Assembly (NCBI GenBank): GCA_003554115.1
Contig: PWFE01000073.1
Location: 1 to 17,547 of the forward strand
DNA length: 17,547 bases
Direction: 5' to 3'
From: Haloferacaceae archaeon
Lineage (GTDB): Archaea; Halobacteriota; Halobacteria; Halobacteriales; Haloferacaceae
Each line of letters begins with the position of its first letter. The first letter of the stretch is position 1. A program made the translations under genes and the position numbers. Of the stretch, positions 7,977 through 13,239 are shown piece by piece. The notes under the pieces are model-generated. The model did no database searches. It was given only the letters and a program-made list of their open reading frames with translations, and had not been told where the DNA came from.

Positions 7977-7990
7977 GTTACGTACGTAAC
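7977..7990. repeat. 14-nt perfect palindrome in convergent intergenic region
   Basis: GTTACGTACGTAAC reads the same on both strands without a spacer. It is 25 nt from the preceding nested palindrome and lies 41 nt beyond the stop codon of the convergent 57-aa gene. A spacerless palindrome is a better fit to a protein-binding site or cruciform than to an RNA hairpin. Confidence 0.55.
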
Positions 7991-7994
7991 CGTC

Positions 7995-8005
7995 GACTGT
8001 CAGTC
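7995..8005. repeat. Short interrupted palindrome, third in the cluster
   Basis: GACTG-T-CAGTC is a 5-bp inverted repeat around a single base, 4 nt after the 14-nt palindrome. It is short enough to be chance on its own and is recorded because of its position in the cluster. Confidence 0.3.
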
Positions 8006-8030
8006 ACAACATCTGGTCGTAGAATAGCGG

Positions 8031-8204
8031 TTACTCACCTTGCAGTTTGGCGAACTGATCGAGGAGTTCGTCTGCCGACTCACCCGACTCAAACGTCATC
8101 GAGCCGCGGAACTCCGAGCGTTGCTGATCGAAATCCGCATCCACCGTCGCCGTTTTTTGTTCTCGTCGCTCGTGCTCAGCTTCGTCATATGCTCCCATAG
8201 ACAT
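8031..8204 (-). CDS. 57-aa haloarchaeal small protein (DUF5786-like)
   Basis: Reading the minus strand from ATG at 8204 to TAA at 8031-8033 gives 57 codons. The protein begins MSMGAYDEAEHERREQKTAT and ends DELLDQFAKLQGE. I recall this pattern as a very conserved small haloarchaeal family (DUF5786), of unknown function; the family number is from memory. It is acidic, has no Cys or membrane segment, and consists of a charged N-terminal stretch, a central VDADFDQQRSEFRGSMTFES segment and an amphipathic C-terminal helix. It has a clear promoter: TATATA at 8233-8238, 28 nt before the ATG, and a 12-bp palindrome that covers the start codon. It is easily missed by length-filtered gene calling. Confidence 0.85.
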   Translation of the reverse strand: MSMGAYDEAEHERREQKTATVDADFDQQRSEFRGSMTFESGESADELLDQFAKLQGE

Positions 8205-8214
8205 GGTATACCAT
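8203..8214. promoter_or_regulatory. 12-bp palindrome overlapping the start codon of the 57-aa gene
   Basis: ATGGTATACCAT is a perfect palindrome whose end includes the first two bases of the ATG at 8204. It sits about 19 nt downstream of the TATA box (8233-8238), where a bound repressor would cover the transcription start. Operator function is inference. Confidence 0.45.
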
Positions 8215-8232
8215 ACCTTGGTTCTGTTCGAT

Positions 8233-8238
8233 TATATA
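8233..8238 (-). promoter_or_regulatory. TATA box of the 57-aa gene
   Basis: TATATA, within an AT-rich GGTATATAAT stretch on the minus strand, is 28 nt from the ATG at 8204. It predicts a leader of only a few nucleotides. Confidence 0.55.
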
Positions 8239-8330
8239 CCTAACGATTGTTCAGACCGATGTGACACAACAGATCAACGGTAGGTCGTTCGACCAGAATA
8301 CGTAACTGCCCCCGATTCCTCACCACAGGT

Positions 8331-9380
8331 GTGGCACGACCGCTTCGTTTCAGATATGCCCCAGAGCGTTGGTCGCTCGGCCGGATTCGGTCGGCGGTTT
8401 TCCAGCCCCTTGAGTCGAATCTCGGCGCCGAGATGCGCAGGTCGTGGTTTCGGCCGCCGGCTGGCTATCAAGCCCGGCGCTTCGAGATGGACAACGGCGA
8501 CATCGCACTGTTTTGCTGGACTGATGGTGACGAGGGGCCGACGGGCGTCGACGGCGGTCCCGGGGCCTACTGGCTCGGCAACACTGAAACGCCGAGTTCG
8601 CTGTGGCGAACCGAAAAGTACGGCTTCGAAGAGGTTCCCTACCCCGTCTGTCGGTGGGCCGAACGCGAGCTGTTGGCCCAACTCCACATGGAGTCGCCGT
8701 GGCTCGAAGCCTATCCGCATATTTCGTGGTACTTTTTGGGTGTGTTTCTCTCGAAAGACGGCCGAGAGACGACGCGGGAGTTTTTCCGCGAGCACGCCGC
8801 GGGCTTTCCGGATGCAACCACTGAGGACGCACTCAAATACTACGAGTCGGTGCTGAAAACGGGTGCGCTGGATCCCTATCGTCCGGAGATGGCCGGAAAG
8901 CTCGGGACCTCAGATTATCTGGATCTTACTCGGATGACCGCCGCGATGGGCGAGTTTAACGCCGCCAAACTCCTATTGGATGCGGGCTATGAGATCACCC
9001 CCGAGATTGAGGTGACAACGGGCCACTCGATTGACTTCCGTGCAGATCCGCCGGACTCCAACGGGAGCCAAGCCGTACTCGTCGAGGTCACCCGTCCGCT
9101 GCCGCCCGGTCGACGGTCGGCCGACTCGCCGTTGACTGCGCTGCGAGAGACGGCCAAAACAAAAACTGACGGGCAACTCGACGCGCATGCAGGTGGCGTG
9201 GTGCTGTTCGTCGACTGCTCGTCGTTTCCTGACGACGCCTGGCGGACGATTGCAGCCGAACAGCCCGACGTTCGGCACCGCCCGGCAGTTGTTTTTCGGG
9301 TGCGGCCAACGGGACGCGTCGAAGGCTACCGGAAAGGCGGTCTCCCGCTTGAGTTGGATACGGTGATCGAGTTCGGTTGA
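8331..9380 (+). CDS. Haloarchaeal protein of unknown function (DUF5784-like), possible PD-(D/E)xK-like fold
   Basis: The 349-aa product starts at GTG 8331 with MARPLRFRYAPERWSLGRI. I recall this N-terminus as typical of a haloarchaea-restricted family (DUF5784, number from memory), with no assigned function. The N-terminal half is Trp/Tyr-rich (GPGAYWLGNTETPSSLWR; PWLEAYPHISWYFLG). The C-terminal half reads helix-strand-strand: GEFNAAKLLLDAGYEITPE (Glu208), SIDFRAD (Asp235), AVLVEVTRP (Glu252-x-Thr254), then a Gln in TDGQLDAHAGG and a hydrophobic strand VVLFVD. That order resembles the PD-(D/E)xK nuclease core, but with Thr in place of the catalytic Lys, so activity is doubtful. It ends 3 nt before the stop of the convergent 92-aa gene. 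Start choice rests on family similarity; no clear Shine-Dalgarno or TATA box is seen. Confidence 0.82.
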   Translation: MARPLRFRYAPERWSLGRIRSAVFQPLESNLGAEMRRSWFRPPAGYQARRFEMDNGDIALFCWTDGDEGPTGVDGGPGAYWLGNTETPSSLWRTEKYGFEEVPYPVCRWAERELLAQLHMESPWLEAYPHISWYFLGVFLSKDGRETTREFFREHAAGFPDATTEDALKYYESVLKTGALDPYRPEMAGKLGTSDYLDLTRMTAAMGEFNAAKLLLDAGYEITPEIEVTTGHSIDFRADPPDSNGSQAVLVEVTRPLPPGRRSADSPLTALRETAKTKTDGQLDAHAGGVVLFVDCSSFPDDAWRTIAAEQPDVRHRPAVVFRVRPTGRVEGYRKGGLPLELDTVIEFG

Positions 9381-9383
9381 GTG

Positions 9384-9662
9384 CTAGAATGAAACCTGTT
9401 GGGGGCCTTCTTCGCCGGGCGTGTACTGATCGCGATCACTGTAGAATCGGCGGCCAATGGCTTTGTGACTGACGCCGCTCAGCAACGACTGCTGGACGCT
9501 GTCTGGCGTCTCGAACGTCTCTTCGCCGAGTCGACTGAGGATCTCGCCGATCGTTTCAGTACCGTTTTCGAGAGTGATCTCGTGGTCGCCGTACTGGTTG
9601 ATGATCTCCGAGGTGGTCGTTGGATAGTGGCTGTCGGTGAAGTCGGTTGTGTTGAGTCGCAT
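9384..9662 (-). CDS. 92-aa haloarchaeal protein, DUF5789-like
   Basis: The small soluble protein contains HYPTTTSEIINQYGDHEITL, ENGTETIGEILSRLGEETFE and SGVSHKAIGRRFYSDRDQY. I recall these segments as those of the haloarchaeal DUF5789 family, which resembles DUF2795-type small helical domains; the function is unknown and the number is from memory. The first third looks like a short winged or helical module, and the C-terminus (YTPGEEGPQQVSF) is probably flexible. It has its own TATA element (ATTATA on the minus strand, 9687-9692) 24 nt before the ATG at 9662, so it is likely leaderless and monocistronic. It converges on the 349-aa gene with only 3 nt between the stop codons. Confidence 0.85.
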   Translation of the reverse strand: MRLNTTDFTDSHYPTTTSEIINQYGDHEITLENGTETIGEILSRLGEETFETPDSVQQSLLSGVSHKAIGRRFYSDRDQYTPGEEGPQQVSF

Positions 9663-9686
9663 ATCTACTGTGTATCAGCGCATAAC

Positions 9687-9692
9687 TATAAT
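9687..9692 (-). promoter_or_regulatory. TATA box of the 92-aa gene
   Basis: ATTATA on the minus strand lies 24 nt before the ATG at 9662, matching the spacing of other leaderless-type promoters here. Confidence 0.5.
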
Positions 9693-9777
9693 GATTGTCC
9701 ATAAGGAATTGGGTAGTCAGCCCCATTGTTAATATTCATTAAGGTTGTGTCGATGTCGTCTTGGGTCGGGGGGCACA

Positions 9778-10200
9778 ATGCGGCGTATGAACACCGAGCC
9801 GGTTGCTGATCTCCACGTCCACACGACGGTCTCGGATGGGGTGCTCTCGGTCGACCAGCTCCCTGCAGTGGCCCACGAGGCCGGCATCGAGTGGGTTGCG
9901 GTCACCGACCACGACAGGGTCCATCCCGACCTGTCGGCTCCGGTGACCAAACGGGATAAAATCGGCATGATCCGCGGCATCGAACTCCGCGCCGACGCTG
10001 GCGACTAGCGCGTCGACCTGCCGGGCTACGGCGTCGAGCCAACAGTCGAGCTAACCGCGGAACTCGACCGCCTCCAGACCGACCGCAAACAGCGTGGTCG
10101 ACGGATTATCGAGCGGGTCGAAGCCCAGTTGGGCGTTGGACTCCCAATCGAGCCACGCCCCGGCATCGGCCGACCACACATCGCGCGGGCGATTGAATTA
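9778..10200 (+). pseudogene. PHP-domain metal-dependent phosphoesterase, interrupted and truncated
   Basis: The N-terminal part is a clear PHP domain: DLHVHTTVSDGVLS supplies the HxH motif, VAVTDHDRVHPD the second metal-binding motif, and MIRGIELRADAGD the conserved Glu. An in-frame TAG at 10006-10008 stops it after about 76 codons. The same frame then continues with good family similarity (RVDLPGYGVEPTVEL; RGRRIIERVEAQLGVGL; GIGRPHIARAIE). It loses similarity after about 10200, where the promoter of the next gene begins. The remaining third of the family's usual length (about 220 aa), with the last metal ligands, is missing. From memory, haloarchaeal homologues have Gln or a similar residue at the stop position, so a CAG-to-TAG transition would explain it. 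ATG at 9778 (preceded by GGGGGG) or 9787 could be the start. A sequencing error could explain the TAG but not the missing 3' part. Confidence 0.8.
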
Positions 10201-10229
10201 CTCTCGAAGTCGACTGCAGCCAACGACGC

Positions 10230-10235
10230 TTTAAA
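10230..10235 (+). promoter_or_regulatory. TATA box of the 54-aa zinc-finger-like gene
   Basis: TTTAAA is 24 nt before the ATG at 10260, a textbook haloarchaeal TATA element and spacing. It lies in the sequence that would otherwise code for the lost part of the PHP protein. Confidence 0.55.
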
Positions 10236-10259
10236 CCGTCTGGGTCCCCAATCAAAAAT

Positions 10260-10424
10260 ATGCGCTGTCATTACTGCGACGAAGAGGCCGCATTTGCGGC
10301 CGAAAAAGGCGGGCTCAAAGTCGGCCTCTGTGCGGACCACTTCCGCGAGCGACTCGAAGAGATCAGCGACTCGGCCGAACTCGCTGAACTCGAATCGCAA
10401 CTCGATGTGACACGGACGGACTGA
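10260..10424 (+). CDS. 54-aa CxxC protein, DUF6757-like
   Basis: From ATG 10260 to TGA 10422-10424 the frame reads MRCHYCDEEAAFAAEKGG, LKVGLCADHFRERLEEI and a Glu/Leu-rich helix ending LDVTRTD. Cys3 and Cys6 with Cys24 and His27 (CHYC ... CADH) make a plausible C2-CH zinc knuckle, followed by a helix. I recall this as a small haloarchaeal family (DUF6757, number from memory), of unknown function. The TTTAAA box 24 nt upstream supports a leaderless transcript. It sits between the broken PHP gene and hemB. Its length makes it easy to miss in length-filtered calling. Confidence 0.82.
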   Translation: MRCHYCDEEAAFAAEKGGLKVGLCADHFRERLEEISDSAELAELESQLDVTRTD

Positions 10425-10465
10425 GTAGCGGAATCTCTTTCAGCGCGGCGTGTGGACGGTTCGGT

Positions 10466-11452
10466 ATGTCATTCGAGCCCACAAATCGCCCCCGTCGACT
10501 CCGGACTGACGGGATCAGACCACTGGTCAGCGAGACGACGCTCGACGCACAGGATCTCATCGCGCCCGTCTTCGTCGACGAGACACTCGATGAACGACTC
10601 CCAATCTCGTCGATGCCAGGCCACGAACGCGTGGCCATAGGTGAGGCCGCCGACCGAGTCGACGAAATCCGCAAAACAGGTGTCGAGGCCGTCATCGTCT
10701 TCGGAATTCCAGAGACGAAAGACGAGACCGGTACCGAGGCCTACGCCGAAGACGGCGTCGTCCAGCAAGGAATCCGAGAGATCAGCGAGAAGACGGACGC
10801 CTACGTTATCGGCGACGTCTGTCTCTGTGAGTACACCGACCACGGCCACTGCGGCATCGTCGAACCTCACGCCCACGAGAAGCCGACGCTGACGGTTGAA
10901 AACGACGAAACCCTGAAACTGCTGGCCGAGACGGCAGTCTCCCAAGCCGAAGCGGGAGCCGACATGGTTGCCCCATCCAGTATGACCGACGGGATGGTTG
11001 GGGCGATCCGTACCGCCCTCGATGAGGCGGGTTTCGAGCACGTCCCGATTATGAGCTATGCGGCCAAATACGAATCTTCGTTTTATGGGCCGTTCCGCGA
11101 TGCCGCCGACGGCGCGCCCGCCTTTGGGGACCGTCGACACTACCAGATGGACCCTGCGAACCGTCGGGAAGCAATGCGGGAAGTCAGCTTGGATGTCGAA
11201 GAGGGCGCGGACGTGCTGATGGTCAAACCCGCACTTCCCTACCTCGATATTGTTCGTGACATCCGCGAGGAGTTCGACCACCCAGTGGCAGCCTACAACG
11301 TCTCAGGTGAGTACGCCATGCTCCACGCCGCGGCCGAAAAGGGGTGGCTAGATCTGGAAGCCACCGCCTACGAGTCGCTTTTGAGTATCAAACGCGCTGG
11401 CGCGGATCTCATTTTGACCTACTTCGCCGAGGATCTGGCTGAGCGACTGTAG
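10466..11452 (+). CDS. hemB: Delta-aminolevulinic acid dehydratase (porphobilinogen synthase)
   Basis: The 328-aa protein is full length for HemB. It condenses two 5-aminolevulinates to porphobilinogen, the first common step to haem and corrinoids, in the cytosol. The zinc site is the three-Cys type: Cys119, Cys121 and Cys129 in DVCLCEYTDHGHCG. The two Schiff-base lysines are Lys201 (SYAAKYESSFYGPFRDA) and Lys254 (MVKPALPYLD). Other family motifs are RPRRLR near the start, MVAPSSMTDGMVGAIR and YNVSGEYAMLHAA. The ATG at 10466 is preceded by only a weak T-rich element. The gene stands apart from other hem genes in this window; its stop codon (10450-10452) abuts a possible small gene on the other strand. 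Confidence 0.97.
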   Translation: MSFEPTNRPRRLRTDGIRPLVSETTLDAQDLIAPVFVDETLDERLPISSMPGHERVAIGEAADRVDEIRKTGVEAVIVFGIPETKDETGTEAYAEDGVVQQGIREISEKTDAYVIGDVCLCEYTDHGHCGIVEPHAHEKPTLTVENDETLKLLAETAVSQAEAGADMVAPSSMTDGMVGAIRTALDEAGFEHVPIMSYAAKYESSFYGPFRDAADGAPAFGDRRHYQMDPANRREAMREVSLDVEEGADVLMVKPALPYLDIVRDIREEFDHPVAAYNVSGEYAMLHAAAEKGWLDLEATAYESLLSIKRAGADLILTYFAEDLAERL

Positions 11453-11596
11453 TTATCTCGGAGATCCATCAGTTTCGACGATGACACGCTCGTACTCGCC
11501 GAGTCGCCATTCGTCAGGTTCAGTGCCGCTTGTGCGGAGTGCGTCCGGTTGGTCGACCGCCGTCGACGGTGAGCGGTGATCCGTTTCGAGAGTCAT
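11453..11596 (-). CDS. Possible 47-aa acidic small protein
   Basis: The minus strand from ATG 11596 to TAA 11453-11455 codes for 47 residues beginning MTLETDHRSPSTAVD and ending GEYERVIVETDGSPR. I do not recognise a family. Support comes from a TTTTAG element (11620-11625) 23 nt before the ATG, the same spacing as at well-supported leaderless genes here, and from an acidic composition. It ends exactly at the hemB stop codon with no gap. The short length and lack of a known domain keep this tentative. Confidence 0.45.
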   Translation of the reverse strand: MTLETDHRSPSTAVDQPDALRTSGTEPDEWRLGEYERVIVETDGSPR

Positions 11597-11841
11597 ACCT
11601 CAACACCGACCGCAGGTGGCTAAAACGACCCGGCCACAGCAACGGCGGCGGTCGTCTGTGACAGCCCGTCGCCCGCTGAATTGGGCGTATTCGGTGGCCA
11701 AACCGGCTGTCGGACTACCGTACGCACTGTTCGAGAGACGCAGACAGCGTCAATACTTGCAGCAACCTCAGTCGACAGTTTCGGAGACGAACCCGAAACC
11801 AACTGCTGGAGAAAATACCAGTGCTCCGAGCGGCGTGTCGA

Positions 11842-12264
11842 TTACTCTTCAGTGATCGTCTCGCTTGTGGGGTCGAGTTCGCCTTTGTGGATTTTCGCGC
11901 CGTCTTTGGCGACTTGATTACCGAGGACGGCACACGGAATTCGCATCGGCGAAATCGTCACACCCAGCATCTCAACGATGTCGTCGGTCTCCAATGCTTC
12001 CAACTCGTCGAGTGTCATCCCGACAAGCCGTTCGGAAAGCATACTCGCCGAGGCTTGGGAGATCGCACAGCCGTCGCCGGTGAAGGTGACGTATTCGATC
12101 TGTTCGCCGTCATCGTCGAGTCGCACATCCATCTGGATCGTATCGCCACACGAGGGGTTTTCGCCCGTGTGTGAGAAATCAGGATCCTCCAACTCCCCGT
12201 AGTTTCGGGGGCTTTTGTAGTGATCGAGGATCTGCTGGCGATACATATCCGAGCCAAGTCCCAT
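11842..12264 (-). CDS. sufU: Fe-S cluster assembly scaffold, IscU/SufU family
   Basis: The 140-aa scaffold receives sulfur from a cysteine desulfurase and assembles or relays Fe-S clusters in the cytosol. Ligands are Cys39 and Asp41 in ENPSCGD, Cys66 in GDGCAISQASASM, and Cys111 in MRIPCAVLG. The N-terminus MYRQQILDHYKSPRNYGEL is SufU-like, but the 45-residue spacing between the second and third Cys is close to IscU (about 43) and lacks the roughly 20-residue insertion of Bacillus SufU. The residue before the last Cys is Pro, not the His of IscU. The ATG at 12264 is preferred over a TTG at 12291 because of the T-run (12290-12295) 25 nt upstream and the match to family length. No desulfurase gene is adjacent. 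Confidence 0.92.
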   Translation of the reverse strand: MGLGSDMYRQQILDHYKSPRNYGELEDPDFSHTGENPSCGDTIQMDVRLDDDGEQIEYVTFTGDGCAISQASASMLSERLVGMTLDELEALETDDIVEMLGVTISPMRIPCAVLGNQVAKDGAKIHKGELDPTSETITEE

Positions 12265-12289
12265 ATACCGCTGGCTATGGTCGGTGCTC

Positions 12290-12295
12290 AAAAAA
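12290..12295 (-). promoter_or_regulatory. T-rich promoter element of the Fe-S scaffold gene
   Basis: CTTTTTTG on the minus strand lies 25 nt before the ATG at 12264. It may also serve as the U-tract that ends the otsAB transcript, since it lies 65 nt after the otsB stop codon. Confidence 0.4.
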
Positions 12296-12359
12296 GGGTT
12301 CCGGGCGGTACCGCGAGCGCCACGTCGACACCGGTTGGGATTACACAGTGAGGCCCTCG

Positions 12360-13226
12360 TCAGTCGGCGTCGACTTCCAGTGGGCTGTCTGCGGACAGCA
12401 CTGCCAAGCCATCGGTTGCCAGCCAGCGGATGAACACCTCTGCTTCCGTTGAGTTCCGAACCCGATAGGCGGCAGCCGTCGACTCGTTATCGCCGACGTG
12501 GACTGTGATGCCACCGTCCTTAATGGCGCGAAACGCCGCCTCGTCGGTTGTGTCGTCACCGATATAGAAGGTGAGCCACGACTCGTCAACGTGCTCGCGG
12601 AGCTGGGCGAGCGCGCTGCCTTTGTCCCAGTCGGCCGCCGGCCGGAGTTCAAGGCTCTCTTTGCCGTCGTGGATCTCGATTTCGCCAGCCCCGTGGTCAC
12701 CGACAGCCTCTCGGACATGTGTTTCGACGGTCTCGATAGCCCCACGGTCGACCTGCCGGTAGTGAATCGTGGCGGTGACGCCCTTGTGTTCGACGAGCGT
12801 TCCCTCGATGTCGGCGAGTCGACTCTGGAGTTCTCGACAGACATCCTCAACGACTGGTTCGGCACTCGTCGCGTCGGGATGCGTCTCGCGGGAGCCGTCG
12901 ATCCCGAGTTCGAGGCCATGGTTGCCGACGCAGTCGACACCGGAGAGCCCGAGTCGCTCGCGGAGGTCGGCTAGCCCGCGACCGCTGATCACCGCCGGAT
13001 GAACCTGCGGATGCTCACGAAACGTTCGGAGCGAGCGCAGATTCGGCTCGGTTGGCTCCGGCGTGTCGGGATCGTCGGCAATCGGCGACAGTGTGCCGTC
13101 GAAATCGGTGCCGAACAGCAGGCCGGGAGCCTCGCTGAGTCGGTACCGAAGCTCGTCAAACGCCGCCCAGACGAGCGGTGGCTGTGTAATCGATTCCGGG
13201 GTCGGTTGTGATGAGTGGTTTGCCAT
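12360..13226 (-). CDS. otsB: Trehalose-6-phosphate phosphatase
   Basis: The 288-aa HAD-superfamily phosphatase removes phosphate from trehalose-6-phosphate to give trehalose. The nucleophile motif is GTDFDGTLSPIADDPD (Asp41 nucleophile, Asp43 acid/base). It is followed by AVISGRGLADL, VGNHGLELG, EHKGVTATIHYR, the Lys202 region DWDKGSALAQLR, and the Mg-binding motif GDDTTDEAAF (223-232). The ATG at 13226 is chosen: the frame is open upstream but that extension is basic, Ser/Arg-rich and antisense-like, overlapping otsA. It begins 13 nt after the otsA stop, so the two form an operon for the OtsAB pathway. Trehalose would be a compatible solute supplementing the KCl strategy of haloarchaea. Confidence 0.95.
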   Translation of the reverse strand: MANHSSQPTPESITQPPLVWAAFDELRYRLSEAPGLLFGTDFDGTLSPIADDPDTPEPTEPNLRSLRTFREHPQVHPAVISGRGLADLRERLGLSGVDCVGNHGLELGIDGSRETHPDATSAEPVVEDVCRELQSRLADIEGTLVEHKGVTATIHYRQVDRGAIETVETHVREAVGDHGAGEIEIHDGKESLELRPAADWDKGSALAQLREHVDESWLTFYIGDDTTDEAAFRAIKDGGITVHVGDNESTAAAYRVRNSTEAEVFIRWLATDGLAVLSADSPLEVDAD

Positions 13227-13239
13227 TGGGTAGGGGTGG

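Noticed and set aside
10006..10008. TAG in the PHP gene as a pyrrolysine codon
   Set aside because: No Pyl machinery is visible and haloarchaea are not generally known to use it. The gene is also missing its 3' part, so decay is the simpler reading.
11616..11855. 79-aa GTG-started plus-strand frame between hemB and the Fe-S scaffold
   Set aside because: The product would be very basic and Arg/Gln-rich, unlike the acidic haloarchaeal proteome. It has no TATA-like box and overlaps the end of the scaffold gene. A decayed gene is possible but I cannot support it. I see nothing else between 11597 and 11841.
12498..12974. 158-aa open frame on the plus strand opposite otsB
   Set aside because: It is antisense to the trehalose-6-phosphate phosphatase and contains only complements of its codons.
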